Shown: piece by piece, positions 13,030 through 26,628 of the stretch
How positions within the stretch are numbered: the stretch's first letter is position 1
Layout of the letters: each line of letters opens with the position of its first letter
Assembly: GCF_010389155.1 (NCBI RefSeq)
Contig: NC_057769.1
Coordinates: 1,860,001-1,924,000 of the forward strand
DNA: 64,000 nucleotides
From: Erigeron canadensis
Taxonomy: Eukaryota > Streptophyta > Magnoliopsida > Asterales > Asteraceae
Direction: 5' to 3'
Program-made: the position numbers and the translations under genes
Notes under the pieces: model-generated
Databases searched by the model: none
Seen by the model: only the letters and a program-made list of their open reading frames with translations
Told to the model about the DNA's origin: nothing

Positions 13030-13056
13030 CGCATAATATGCGGGTTGATTAGCTAG
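13030..13056 (+). mobile_element. Helitron 3' terminus
   Basis: The perfect palindrome CCGCATAATATGCGG is followed by GTTGATTAG and the terminal CTAG before T. This terminal layout matches the Helitron copies in this window. Its 5' end is probably between 12.6 and 12.7 kb, next to copy C. Confidence 0.55.
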
Positions 13057-13738
13057 TCTTAGAAGATAAGAGGTTGGTAGCGTAAATTAGTTCATTAAGA
13101 ATATAATGGTTATTTCACATCTAACTTTTAAAAATATCCATTTTTTAAAGTAAAATGACATCATCACAATTTTATTTTATTAATATAAGAGATAGGTTCA
13201 TTAAGGACATTTTAGTTAAGTCGTAACTAATTTTTGTGTAAGAGGAAGATAAAAATTTTATATAACTTGTTGTGAAAAACAAAATAAAATAAACTCAAAT
13301 GGTAAAAAAAATAATCCTAATCTTAAAAATAGTTAATACATAATAAATGGGGGAAATAATTAATCCTCCTAATTAAATAGCCTAAAAATCATTCTAATTA
13401 TGAGATAAAGACATATGAAAAATTAAGAGGCAAAATTAGGAAAGAGATAGAGTGGATAACACATGTCACTTTCTAATACTTTTAGGAGAATTTTTAAGCT
13501 ATTCTTTAAGAAGATTTTTAGGCTATTCTTTAGGAGGATGAATCGTTTTCCATTTTCCAATAAATGGAGGTACAAAAGTGACAACATTGTTTACTTGGAG
13601 TATTATAATAACATAAAGTGCAATAACTAAAGGGCATAAATGAACAACTTTCCAAAACCTTCATTAACAAGAAAAAACACTTCTAAAAACCCATCTTTTG
13701 TTCATGTTTTTTCCGGAGACTGAGTTACAGTAGTTGAT

Positions 13739-16700
13739 ATGGAAATCACAGAAAAGAAAACCATATGGAAATCAGAAGAAAAAGAAGAAGAAGAAGATGA
13801 TTCAATGGTTTCAGCAACTGTGGGCCGAGTCATGACCATTTTACTCACCGCTCGGCCCACCAAACTTATTGACTCTATCTCTCGCCTTCAATCATCCCCC
13901 AGTCCTCATAATCCACTTTCTCGTAAGTCTTTCTTCTTATTATTACTATTTTAATTAGGATAAATATTTTGCGGAAGTTTCCTAGGAATTCGTGTAGTTT
14001 AGGAGTAGGATAGTTATTGGCGGAACTACCTTAAGCCTATAGGTAGCCGGGGATATGGGTCCGTTTAATCTATGTAGTGTAAATCTTTTAGAAATACGTT
14101 TGTTTTTCAATTGGTGCTAAGGGTGAACGAAATTTGAGATAACTTTATAAACTACATATGGGTCAATATGGATAACTTTAAACTTTTGAAAGATTTTTAT
14201 ATAACTAAATGGGAAATAAAAACTAACAAAAGTGCTAAAACACTTATAAAATGCTAAAAATAGCGAAAAATCCTTAAAAAATGCTAAAAAATCGTAACAA
14301 TATAGTCATTAACATTACTTTGCTAGATACAAGGCTAATGTTAAAATGTTTGTGCTACGGGTCACTTACAACCCTAGTTTCACCACTAAGCTAACCATTA
14401 CCTTTACGGCTATAGTTAGCAAATCCTGCCTAATAAAAAAAGTAAGCACCCAATGTCGTCGGTTTTGGGTCCCAATATCTCGACGGTGTATGAGGGAGGT
14501 TGAGATTTAGACAACCTTACCTCTATCTAGGTAGAAAGGCTGCTCACAGGTTCTATCTAAATGATTGAAAAGGACCTCCGTCTTTGCATGGGATGAGGAT
14601 TAAACCCTTGACCTGTGCTTCCAGAGTCAAGAGCGTTAACCACTTGATCCAACCATGCTACTTTTACGGAAAAGAAGTAGAAATGAATAATCAATGTATA
14701 AATGAGACGAAATACAGAGTTGAAATAGAATGTTATTTTCTCTTTCCTTGGAGTGATCTTTTGCTCGATGGAAAGAGGAACTAACATTCGTAATTTAGAG
14801 AGAATGTTATTTTCTCTCTCCTTGGAGTGATGTTTTGCTCTACGGAAAAGGAATCAATATTTGTTTCAATTCTGCAATTCATTTCATTTATACGTTGATT
14901 GTTTTTTTTTTTTTTTTATAAAATTAATATTTTTCTTTCTTCTTTTTTTTTTATTATTAGACAGGAGTTGCTACCTATAGCCCAAAAGATCATGGTTAAC
15001 TTTTGCTAACTATACCCCTAAAATTTAACACGTTCTATGCATAACAAACCTTTGTTACATTACCAATATATGTAAGTGAATTTTTATAGCAGGGCCATTT
15101 GTTTTGGTGACTTGAAACGTCACCATTTTTCCTGCTATAGTAGGTCACTTATATAGAATTCCGACGGAATAAAACTATGTTACTTTAGAAGGTAAAAAAA
15201 AAATAGTTCAATACCAGTGATGACTAGTTTCCCAGCTATAGTAAGTCACTTATATATAATTCTGACAGAATAAAAGTATGTTACTTCAAAAGGAAAAGGT
15301 AACAAAAAATAGTTGACTGCAGAAAATGACAATTTGGTGAAATTTTGTTGCAGTGTTATGCTAATATTGAAGTGACTGCTGAATTTTATGACTGTTTTTG
15401 TGTAGTTTCGTTGGAGAACTCGTTACATATTCTTCATAAATATGTTCATGATGGGGCTGAAAAGGAACAGCCATTGGATGAAATTCTGATTCCCATGATG
15501 GAGCATGTATGTGTATAAACACTATATTATCGACTTAGGTTGTATGTTTTAGTCGGTATCTGTCAGTTGAAGCTATATTTATTAAAATGGTTTACTGGCT
15601 AGAATACCTACATATTTTTTTCATTTGTCTAGCATTTTTTGCGTAGTTAGATCACTAAAATATGGTTTTGTTTCCCTTTTCAGTCATTTAAAGAGGTTTG
15701 TATTCTTTTTTCCTCAAAAGGGAAATACGACCCTCTTTTGGTGACCTAATTGCATAAAAAAAGTTCAATGTCAGACAAATGAAAAAATATGCAGGCCTTC
15801 CAGGTTAAATCCTTAATAAAATTATATAGTTTTGCATTGAATTTGGATAGGCATTTGTCCCGTTTTAGTCATTTTATTTATTTACACATAAGATGACTTT
15901 GGTTCGAAGAAGACTTTGCCTCTCATTTGGTCATTTGGTATTCCTTAATTACAATATTTATTTTAAATTTTGCATTTTTTCACATATGTTTAACCATTTA
16001 ATATTATTATTAATTTCGAAAGCTGGCTTTTGGGTTACAAAACGACCCACACGGAGCACAAAGTCATCTTTTAATGATATGTAAAATGATTAAAACGAGA
16101 AAAATGAAAAGGTACATAGATATATTTATGAAAACCCAATTTGTGTTAAGGTTTCAACTGTCAACAAATTGATATCCTAAAGTCAAAATGTATCTCCAAT
16201 TTTTGCTATTTTGTGTCCAGTCATTGAGAAGTAAAGATTCAAAACACAAGAACCAGGAGATGATTCTAATCAATTGGCTCTTTCAAGATGAAGTTCTTTT
16301 TGAAGCTTTATCACGAAAGTTTTCTGATATTTTACTGAGGAAAGAAGATCATCATGTTGCTTTATGTTGGTGTGTCCTTGCACGCCGTCTCATAGAGTAT
16401 GAAGTTACCGTGAGTCGGTTTTCGTTAGCTGGTAATGATACAAAACCTTGCCTCTAAATGTCTAAATCTAATACGTCTAACAGTGTAAATTTTTATCATT
16501 AATGTTCAGTTAAGATGATAGGTGTGTTACTAATAGTTTAAGCAGTGGCATTTACAAGTTTTTGCTTTTCCCACTGCAGGGTTGAAGGAAAGGTACTCTG
16601 GATTTTTGGAAAGCCTCTGCATATGCAGCGACCATTTATTGTCTCTGATAAATGATGGGAGGTATGAACATATTTACTCTTTTTAATTTATTTGGACTGT

Positions 16701-19700
16701 CCGATGCCGTTTGAACCGTAAAGTTGTATGGATTATATATTAGATGTGTAAGTTGGAAAGTTAAAATCCACAACTGAATGCATAATATGAGTATAATCAA
16801 TGGCATTGCTCATGTTGGATCATTGCCAAAGTAATCTTTGTTTGTCATATGCTTGCTTTCGTGATGCCCGGTATATATATTTTGTTACTCATATAGTTGA
16901 TATATGCTTTGTAGCATTTTGCAGGGTGGGTTTGAGTTACCAACCCGTCTTGCACTGGCTGCAGCCGACTGTATTATATCCCTTAGTGTGGCGTTGACAA
17001 GGAAGGAGATGGCTTTTGACGCTTCAAAAACTGTTAACAAATCACCTAAATCTGGTCAACAAGATCTGCAAGGTATATCAATAGGCGCTATTGGTGGCCA
17101 GAAAAAAGTGAATGCAATCAGTCCAGCTTCTGAAGTCACAAGGGGTACAGAAACGAGCTTGTTGCTTTGGAATCTTCTAGATCTTCTCATTGTGCTTGTT
17201 CGGAGACTCCTTGCCGTATGCTCTTGACTTTTAAATTTTTAATTTTATCAATTACATGTATATTGTTTTCCTGTTTTTTACTCGATGCTTATATAAGGGC
17301 ATTTAGTTTTCTTTTTTTTTTTTTTTAAATAAGAATGCCAGTTTAGTTGTTTAATGTATTATTTCACAAATAAAATATAATTTACCTAACACTCAAACAA
17401 CTGATTTATGATTGTTACAACTAAATTACAAAATTTACATCAAAACACCATGTCACAGAGGCCGTATTATTAATCTGACTATCTGATTCTGAATGTTCAG
17501 AATCTCATGATCACGTTAATAGTCATAACTTATGAATTAATTATAACACAAAGTAGTCATTATGGCTTTTTACTGCAAGACAGTTGAACAACTTGAATAA
17601 CCGTTACTTTTTTTTGCGTGTCTCAGTGGAGCAGGAAAAGTCGATCTTTGCATGCAAAAGGATTAGAAAGAGTTTTAAAATGGTTGAATGAGACAAAAGA
17701 TCAGTATCATTTTATGCAAGATCAGGCAGGTACTGCCTTCGTTGTTCTTTAACGAGTCTATGAAATTTATTGCCCCTGCTATCTTTATCTTTGGTTGGAA
17801 GACAGGTCCACAGAGGGTTAAAACTGGAATTTTGCTTCTCTCATCTTGTTGGAAACACTATGGCATCCTTCTCCATTTGGAAGATCATCATCTTTCTAAT
17901 CGTCACAAAGAATTACTTGAACAGTATTTGTCTGGCATTGAGGTTAGATTTTACTGAAGTCTGCTTCTAGCTTTGAGTTGTAGTTTGGCTTTTGAATATG
18001 GTAACTTAGACACAAACTAGTTTTTTAAAATGAGGGGTGAAGGTAGCAAAATGAGTGGGTTGGCCTATGTGCGTGTGTGGGTCACGTGTCCATATGGGTT
18101 TTTGTCAAGCTGGGCAAATTTTGGTATGGGCCAATTTGATTGAATTCGCTTCACCAAAAACACTTTATGTTTAAAGGTTATATAAATGTTTTTGTTCAAG
18201 GAGTATATTAATCTTTTTATATATAACATGCCAATTATGATTACAGAAGTCACAGTTTCAATAATAATAATATGCTATTTAAAGTATGATTATTCAGGAG
18301 TTATTTTGCATTAAAAATATTCTTTTTGTGTCATCATTTTACCCAAAGCATATGTAAGTTCTCTAAAATAGAACCATAAAACTAATTATATCAAATCCCA
18401 ATCTGAGGTGTGGCGTGTCTTGGTGGTATGGTTGTCATTATACATCAGTCTGCACCATAATCTGCATTCCGTAAGAAGGAATTGTTTTTTTTTTCACTTT
18501 TTGACAACTGGGATTTGCAGTATTATGCAGGAAACATGAAAGTTGACACTAATGATCAAGACAGTGGAATTGCAACCATAAATTTTTTCATGAATTGTTT
18601 ATTACTTCTGTTAGGACGTTTTAGTTCAAAGCAATTCGATACTGCAATGGTGGAACACCGGTTAAACATTACTCGTGCAGTTGCATCACAGGTAGGTATT
18701 GTAATAACGTTCTTTAGAGATGCCAAGATTGATGGATTGGGTCATGGGTTAAAACAGGTTGTGGTTGAAACAAGTCATTTTCTATATGGGTAAACAATGG
18801 GCTGGGTTAGTCCAGGTTGACCCCAAGTCCTTTGTTATCCATTATTTACAATTAGATGTAAAAATAACTCATACTAGTTATTATTATGATTGTAAAATCA
18901 TCTCTTAATATATATAAAAGAGAAACCTAAGCTCCCTCCTAAATAAGCTACAACCCTTGGTTCGGAGGGATTTTAGGTTTCTCTTCTAAATATTTTAAAA
19001 GAGCATTATTAAGCCAATTATCAACTAATATATTTATTATCAGAGCATTATTTAGCCATTCTGAAATATCACCGTTTATCGGCATATACTGTATATAATT
19101 TCAATTTACGCCATTCTGAAAAATAAATATGCAAGTAGTTACATTACCTGCATATGTTTACCACGCGGGACAATAATATAGTTATTGTTATATATATTTG
19201 ACAAAGTGATTCGAAGGTTATATGCATTAAAATATACTTTTGGTGACTTTTTAAACCATTTTGTCACGTTTGTCCCATTTCACCCCTTTCCCTTTTAGCA
19301 AATTTCTTACCTGACCCATTGACCTGTTTTAGATACACTAGCCAAATAAACAAACTTAAGTAATTGGATTGAAATCACCATCAGTAGCTTTAGTTAATGT
19401 ATTATTTTTTGTTTATATTGTGGTATTTAACTGAAAATAAGACCAACGAGTTGATTTTGATCTAATTTGCTTTTAGTGATGTTTAACCATCTTTTTTTTT
19501 AATTGCCATTATCGGTGCCTTGTGTTCACTACGAGTTATACTAATATATTGACTCTTCTGTAGCTCTGTTCAGCTGATGATGATGTGATTGGTGGTGCTA
19601 TTTCGATTTTAAAAGCAACAATATTTGGCACAAACCATCTTGCATCTGGACACAGCCTCACAGACAGTAAACAGATGAAATCTGTGTTACCTTTACTTCT

Positions 19701-22700
19701 AAATCTTTTGGATGAACGTGATGGCACAGCCAGGGCTGTTGTAACATTAATTGCTGAGTATTGTTCCATGTATGCAATTATGCATTTAGTTTTCCAGCTT
19801 TTCAACATGGGGTGGCAACTTCAACCCATTCGTATGGAAACGGGTTAGATATTGTAAATTATGAAGCAGACTGAATGGGTTAAGCGGGTCAAAAAATGCC
19901 TACTCGTGAAGAAGTCACATACGTTGAATGCCCTTTCTTTTAATACATTAATTATTAATAAAGTTAAGATGGACACAAAAGAGTTAGCGGGCGGCCCAAT
20001 CCGACCTAACCTATCTGAGTTGAATCATTACCTAACCTGTCTGAACTGCCCCTTTTTGCCATGTCTACTTTTATTACTTGGTTTGAGTTCAAGGCCTATT
20101 ATAGGGTGCGGTGTCAAATTAGCCAGTGAACTTAGGTGAAATGAAAAGAAAGTTTTTATTATAATGCATAGGTGACAGTTGCAACACATCTGGTAATGAA
20201 CATATTTTTATATCTCAACTAACATTATGAGAAAGTAAGCAGCCAATCACCACTCACTAGAGGTGGGAAACTGAGTAGGTTGGGTTGGGTAGGGCTGATC
20301 TGCCACTGATCCATAAAACTTCCATTTATCCCATCTTTTCCAAAGTATAAGTTTGTGAACTGTGATTATAAAACCTATATTATTACAAACATGATTTGGC
20401 TTTTGTTGATAATATGATATAGTAACTTTATGCATTTGGATACACTTAGGATGAAGTTCAACCCTTTTAAATCGTGCCTTAGTTGAATCCTGTAGCTTCA
20501 ATCATTCAGAAGTAAATGGGTTGAAACTGCCGCCTCCACCTCCCATACACATTAATCCCGATTTGGCTCAGTCCTGACCACAAATTATTCATTTTCAGGA
20601 GTGCAGATAGTTATTGCCTTGAACAAATTCTAAAACGTCTTACTAGTGAAAGTACTGCTCAAAGAAGGAATGCTTTAGATGTTATTTCAGAAGTCATCAC
20701 CATTTCATCAGATTTAGCATCTACCCTTTCCGAATCTACGTGGTATGCAACTCATCATTGTTAGGTTTTATTCTTCAATGATCTGTGTTCTCAAGGATAA
20801 TGATCATGGCAGGCGGGATATAGCAAACCATTTGCTAAACTGTATTAAAGACGAAGAAGATATAATTTGTGCACAATCAACCAAACTACTAACAGTTATT
20901 GGTTAGTTACTTTTGTATAATAATTTATTATCATCATTATAGCTTTTTAGCTAGTTTTGTCACGACTTCTAACTCCATTTCTAATATTTCTCATGCATAT
21001 GGTTTTTCAAATCCTCATCGCCAGTTCTTCTGTTTTGTTTTCTTGTAGATCCTTCATTGGTATTGCCTGCATTAGTTGGTTTAGTTTACTCAGTGGATGC
21101 AACATTACATTCCTCTGCTACTTCCACATTAGTCAACTTGCTCACATATCACAACGAGAAACCTGAGGTTGTTTCCATGTTGCTAGATTGTCTAAGGTAT
21201 TATTTTGAGCAATTGGATTTTTGACCATCTATAGATGACACGTTGTTACTGTAAGATAAACATCCTTACAAAATACCATAAGAAAACAGTGACAATAAAA
21301 TTAGTCATCATATAGCCAAAAGTACTTCATTTTTTCATCTATGTTATTACTAGTTTACCTTTCTTTATTTGGTTCATTATTTCCTTTTCCATCATAGTAA
21401 TCTCAATACAAGCTCGGATCATCAGAAGACTGCATCAAACCACATTTCGGAAGGTATCCAGTTACTGTCTTTTTAGAGGAGGGATAATGAGCAGGTTGGG
21501 TTACAAGTTATGTTATGTATGATTGTATGAACCGGTTTAGGGTGACCTGAAACACCTTTTGTCAAAAAATTTATAAGTAATTTATTCATCAATTATGATT
21601 ACAAAAGTTATATTTATTATCAACAATAATTATGTTATAGAAAGTGTTTTTGGACTTTTCGAGCAGTAAATTACCCTTCGCGAGACCTCCAACCCGTTTT
21701 ACTTGATTTGTGGAATGCTTATTTCATGTATCAGGGTCAAAGGGAGATGCTGATAGAATTCTGAAGTTGATACCTGAATGGGCTAGATCTGTGAGTTTGA
21801 AATCAACTGTTTCTTCTTCTTTTTTTTTTTTTTTTCTTTCCGTTTTAACAGTTCAATGCTTTGTAGTCTGACGGTATAGATACTGCATAGTGTGCACATC
21901 TCGCTTTCCCTTATCAACTTCGTTTTTTAAATTTATTTCAGGTCAAAAACTGGAAATTGTTGATTGGGCCACTGGTAGACAAGATGTTTGCTGAGCCATC
22001 AAACCCAGTTATTGTCAAGTTTTTAAGTTATATTAGCGATCATTTAGGAGGTGTAGCAGATATAGTCTTCCAACAAATTCTGCTACATACAGAATCACAT
22101 ACAGAGTATGTAGAAATAGACTAGACTATCACCAATATCTCTCATTTTAAGTATTATCATTTTGAAGTACATCAACCTTTATTATTCTCAATATGTTAAT
22201 TTACTGGTAGCTTTTGACCTTAATACGCCCGTGAAATCTCATTGGCCAGTTATGTTTTTGCTTGCAGAATTGATGAAAGCTTCTTGAGTGAACTGGATAT
22301 GTCCCATACTGAAAACAATGTAAAGCTGCAAAATTCTCTCTTTGATCGCCTTTGCCCACTACTTATTATAAGGCTTCTTCCGTTGAAAGTTTTCAATAAC
22401 CTGAAATCTTCTCTTGTTTATGGTGATCATCTTAGTCTGAATAGTAAGTATGCTGTCCTTATATTGTCACATACATTTTCTTCATTATTTTTCATTTTCC
22501 CTTCAAACTGCTCTACCCTAATGATTTATTTAATGCTACTTACAGATAACAAATACGATACTAGTGATCCGCGGTGTATTGCGGCTCTTCTTCTAGAAAG
22601 GTTTTTCATCAAACAAAACTTTGATCTTGCTTTTGAATGTCATGTGAGAAGTTTGATCTGATCATTGGCATTAAAAATGTTTCAGGGCATTTAACAAGCT

Positions 22701-23707
22701 TGAATTCGAAGACGTTAGAAAACTTTCGGCTGAGCTGTGTGGGCGACTTCATCCCAATGTAGAGTTGTATCAAAATCTAGTGTTACCAATAAAATAAAAT
22801 ACCAATTTAGCTCCTACTGACCTGCCATGTGTTCTGTAGGTTCTCTTTCCAGCTGTTTCATTTGAACTGGAATGCGCTATACGTGATCGTGATATATTGA
22901 AGATAAAAGCCTGTCTCTTCTCAATTTGCACATCTCTAGTGGTAATAGTCATTTCCATTTTCATAATTTTTCCGTGTTTATAGACTGTGTTGAGTTTATA
23001 TATTCTATCTAGTTTTACGTTTTACCGCTAATTTCTAGTTCGTTTCTTATGGATAAAGGTTAGAGGCATGGAGTCTGCAGGTCATCCAGACATGTCCCGA
23101 GTCAGAGATGCAATAGAAACTGTGCTTTTCTGGCCATCCAGAGATGGCGATGAAAGTAAGTATTTCCCTTTTATAGAGGTGTCAATTTTGACCTCTTTAC
23201 CCATGAATGGTTGATTCGGGTCGTACGTTTTAAGTCAAACTATACGAATTTGGTTAAAAGGGAATGTGTCAAAAGATGCACCAAGAGTTTTTTTTTTTTT
23301 TCTGTTTTAACTCAAACTGATATAAATCACTTCATACAAAAGATAAAATATATTGAAATATATTATTGTTGTAATCATATTTGGCACACTACTTATTTTC
23401 CAGAAAATTTTAAAATTGTTGGACGAGTGGTTTGGGTCAATCCCACCTGATCCGTAACAATTAATTATCAGTATTGATCTGTTACCCAATTAATATCCCT
23501 AGCCCCAATTAACTTTTATCTGTCTCAGTTTCAAAAGCACAACATGGATGTATTGATTGTCTTGCAATAATGGTCTGTACTGAGCTTCAAGATGCAGAAC
23601 GATCAAAAAATTCATCATCTAAGGGAAAAGGCATCATGGGAAAGGGTTTGTATCTTGAATTTATGCTTCCTTACAGCTTACTAAAATATTCCAATGCTGC
23701 TTTTTAA

Positions 23708-23744
<37 letters not shown>

Positions 23745-25149
23745 TTTATCAGGAAATAGCGACACTTCTACATTTCTTGCTTACGTGCTTGACCGATTGA
23801 CTGGGCGCGAGCAAAAAATAGTTTCCTCCACTTGGGATCCGCTTAATCGTACGTCAGAGAAACAGTCTCTCTCATTTAGGCTATGCATGGCCAATGTTCT
23901 CATCAGTGCGTGTCAGAAGATTTCGGATTCTGGCAAAAGACCATTTACTTCGAAAATTCTCCCAAGAATTACTCATTCTGTTTGTGTAAGTTATTTTTTC
24001 CCTTTTCCGAGCAACAGCTTTGGAGTTGCCGAGGTGGCAATATAGGCGAGTTGGGTAATTGTTCAGAAAATGTGATTTATATACGGGCTTGGTTGGGTTG
24101 GACTGGAAACACTTCTTGTTCCATCTCTTAAAGATTGTATTTGTTTGACAAACTAATGGTGTCAAAATATGATTTGGTAAGGTTATATATTTTTTTAAAT
24201 GAAATGTTTTAGGAGGTTCATGGATCATATAAAATGCACTTTTTGGGCAGCTTTTGACCCAACTTTGTATGTAACTCGAATTAATTATGTTTTACCCGGT
24301 TGACCCATTAGATATGAAACATTATCCCATAATCACCCTATTCATAATTTGGTCTGTCAAAGTTGCCACCTCTAGTATCCAGCTTTCTAGTTCTAATGAC
24401 TAGTTTTTCAACAGAATGTAAAGGAGCCCGAGATTAGAGCTGCATGTATGCAAGTTCTTTTCTCCATTGTGTACCATCTGAAGTCTGTTGTCCTTCCATA
24501 CTCTTCAGATCTACTAACGGCCTCTGTGGAATCTCTAAAGTGTGGGTCAGAAATGGTATTCTTCATCATTAAATATTTCTTACTCTATCTCAAAATGAGT
24601 TCAGCTTTGACTTTTTGGCTTAGAAAATGACAAGAACAAAAGGGAGAAAAAGATTATTTGTTTAAAGATTGTAACTTAGTAGGTAACTGATTATTGCACT
24701 CTCAAATTACAATAACCATTTAACACACGTCCAAGAACCCTTAGAGTAATCCTATAGAATTTCATTTGAGAAGCATTGTTGGATCTTTTAATGTTTAAAG
24801 TATTAAACAATCTTTTATCTGGAACAAGGAGATCATCCTTTTCCAGTTTCATGCACTGAAATGTGCTGATCATCTTGAAGTATTTTAAATATCGAACTGT
24901 TATCTGGGTCATTCCCGATCATCTTTTCCCGGTTACTTGCAATATAACTATGTATATGCTGCCCAGGAACGGATGAGCGGTGCCAAGTTACTAGCTTCAC
25001 TGATGGCAAGCGAGGAAGGTATCGTTGAAAGTATTTCAGAGGGATTGTTAGAAGCAAGAAGCCTACTTTTAAGTATATCTCAAACAGATCCTTCGTCAAG
25101 TGTTAGACAATTGTGCACACAATTGCTTGCATGTATGACTGCTTCCTAG
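13739..25149 (+). CDS. ARM-repeat superfamily protein (At3g57570-like), 24 exons
   Basis: Coding exons: 13739-13922, 15406-15506, 16221-16431, 16580-16661, 16915-17215, 17627-17729, 17806-17942, 18521-18691, 19564-19769, 20599-20742, 20813-20901, 21049-21196, 21398-21453, 21735-21790, 21942-22105, 22268-22443, 22546-22600, 22686-22758, 22840-22941, 23059-23155, 23529-23645, 23753-23985, 24415-24555, 24967-25149. They total 3330 nt, encode 1109 aa, and every junction is GT-AG and in phase. The N-terminus is highly charged (EKEEEEDDS). The rest is helical, Leu-rich armadillo/HEAT-like solenoid with no enzyme motif, signal peptide or membrane span. By memory it matches an uncharacterised conserved plant ARM protein of about 1.1 kDa-thousand residues class (Arabidopsis At3g57570). 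Its function is unknown; a scaffold or protein-binding role is inferred from the fold. Odd points: a weak donor (GTTTTT) after exon 17 and a strong unused donor inside exon 3. Confidence 0.9.
14434..14665 (-). mobile_element. Au-type tRNA-derived SINE in ARM intron 1
   Basis: On the minus strand the head reads GCATGGTTGGATCAAGTGG with an A-box-like start. A B box lies in GGTCAAGGGTTTAATCC, then a body with GAGGTAAGGTTGTCTAAATC, CTCCCTCATACACCGTCGAG and GGGACCCAAAACC, ending GGTGCTTAC plus a run of T. This body and poly-T tail are typical of plant Au SINEs. It sits in antisense orientation within the first intron. Confidence 0.8.
18901..19181 (+). mobile_element. Short non-autonomous Helitron in ARM intron 8
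   Basis: It begins TCTCTTAATATATATAAAAG after a host A and ends CCACGCGGGACAATAATATAG before T. The terminus is TATAG rather than CTAG, a single change from the CTRR rule. It lies between ARM exons 8 and 9 and has no coding capacity. Confidence 0.55.
23709..23744. repeat. Compound (TC)n(TA)n microsatellite
   Basis: A CT dinucleotide run passes directly into a TA run, eight bases upstream of the acceptor of ARM exon 22. It supplies most of that exon's polypyrimidine tract, so length change here could affect acceptor strength. Confidence 0.85.
24031..24372. mobile_element. MITE with GAGGTGGCAA ends in ARM intron 22
   Basis: The terminal inverted repeats are GAGGTGGCAA (24031-24040) and TTGCCACCTC (24363-24372). 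The interior is full of GGGTTGG and GACCCA motifs that recur in other introns of this window (about 20.26, 21.48, 23.18, 38.87 and 49.25 kb). This looks like one small DNA-transposon family that favours introns. No clear target duplication was seen. Confidence 0.6.
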
Positions 25150-26628
25150 ATCTTCTTTGAGTGTGAGCAATCTGTTGAAGATTACCACTTTTGTTTGTAA
25201 ATATAAAGATAAGGACCTCTGCCTAAGGCATGTTGATTGCATATCTTGGCTGATAACAATTAATGAGGTTAAATTATGTAAACATCTCGTGAATTGTTGA
25301 AATTTTGTAGACAGTAATGACATTCTTCTTAGCTGGAATACCTCTCTAAGATGCAATTGAATGGTCAGGTCAATTGTGGTAGGAGTGTTTATTTGTTCAT
25401 TTATTTGTATATAGTAGTACATAGAAGATGTTTCTGCAGGCCCTGATCCATGGCCGTCTCATCAGTTAGCAACCTTGAATAGGTTTAAACATGAAAACAA
25501 ACTATATTAGTCAAAATCACAAAGGTGGCCAACTCATCAGTAAAGAATGAGATGTCTTGATGTCCGTCTCAAGTTCAAATCTCTCTAGTTAAGTGTCTTG
25601 AAGGTGGCCAAAATATGGTGACAAAAATAGTTTTTTATGCATGAAATATACAATTTGAAGGCTGGTTATTTCCAACTATTTCGTTTGAATGTATGTCCCC
25701 AAGTTTAAACCCTTTATTATGTAGATATTTTGAAGATAGGTTAAAAAATAGTCATGAAATATCATTAGGTGTGTGGATTAGGTCTAGCCCATGTAATAAC
25801 ATCATTGTATAACAGACACGTACAATAACCTCTAAGTGGTTGCGAATATAGGTCTTGTTTTCTAACAAGATATTTTAGGTCCCTAGACATATCGTTGTAA
25901 CTAAATATTGGGGGAAAAAATTGGTTAGATAGTTACATCTGAAATAAAAATTACATCTGAAATAAAAATTAATCTCCAAATAAACTAAACTAGTTAACAG
26001 CTCACATCTTCTTCGCTTAGGTGACAACATTTGCACGACCTTGGTTTTCGAGCTCGTCGGTGGAGCGAATAAGGGAAAGAAAAGAGGTAACACCTGTTTG
26101 TATGTATACATTTATGAAAAACTATTCAATAAAAGAATTGAAGAGATGTTAACGTTAACATTAGCCGATTCGTTCGTAGAAGGATTAACTTGACATGTAT
26201 GTCATGGGGTCTTGCGTGAGAGTTTTGGTTTGGAAAGACTCAAGTTCAAGTCTTAACAAACATCAGGTTTTATCATTAATTCATTGTTTGATGAGTTTTG
26301 TTTCCCAAATTATCATACTAATGGGCTTTGACTCCGTATGACTAAGTTGAGCCCGCTGGCAGTAGACTTTAGCCATCAAATTATACTAATGGAGTTCGAA
26401 TTATAAAGTGTTTAGTTATCCGTTAAAAAGGAAAACAACATAAACATTAGACGAGTAAAATTAGAGATGATTTTATCGTGGAGAGAGCTTAACAAACTTC
26501 CTGTTTGTCACCTAACTGGATAATAAAACTATTCTCTCTCTCATCAAATCTCACAATCCCCAAAAACCCAAACACTCCAATAATAAATATAAATAAAACA
26601 AAAAAAATAAATAAATACGAGTAATTAA
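25150..26628. other. Gap between the ARM gene and the small membrane ORF
   Basis: The first few hundred bases should be the 3' UTR of the ARM gene. Beyond about 25.45 kb there is no coding signal. Two weak tRNA B-box-like segments lie near 25,565 and 26,250. The last 150 bp, a CT-rich stretch with CACAATCCCC, probably form the leader of the next ORF. Confidence 0.5.

Larger units (their letters stand above)
6640..13738. other. Gene-free region rich in small transposons
   Basis: About 7 kb with no supportable gene. It holds a tRNA-derived SINE-like head near 6.7 kb, a Helitron 3' terminus at 8969, a complete short Helitron at 9575-9886, an inverted-repeat element with ACACGAC motifs at about 10.33-10.86 kb, a SINE-like segment with a B-box-like GGTTCGAA motif near 10,990, and Helitron copies between 12.1 and 13.1 kb. 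The last 200 bp before 13739 should contain the ARM-gene promoter. No TATA box is clear there. Confidence 0.7.

Noticed and set aside
16410..16415. GTGAGT as the main donor of ARM exon 3
   Set aside because: Using it gives an immediate stop (GGT TGA) in exon 4. The downstream donor at 16432 keeps the frame. The site was kept as a finding instead.
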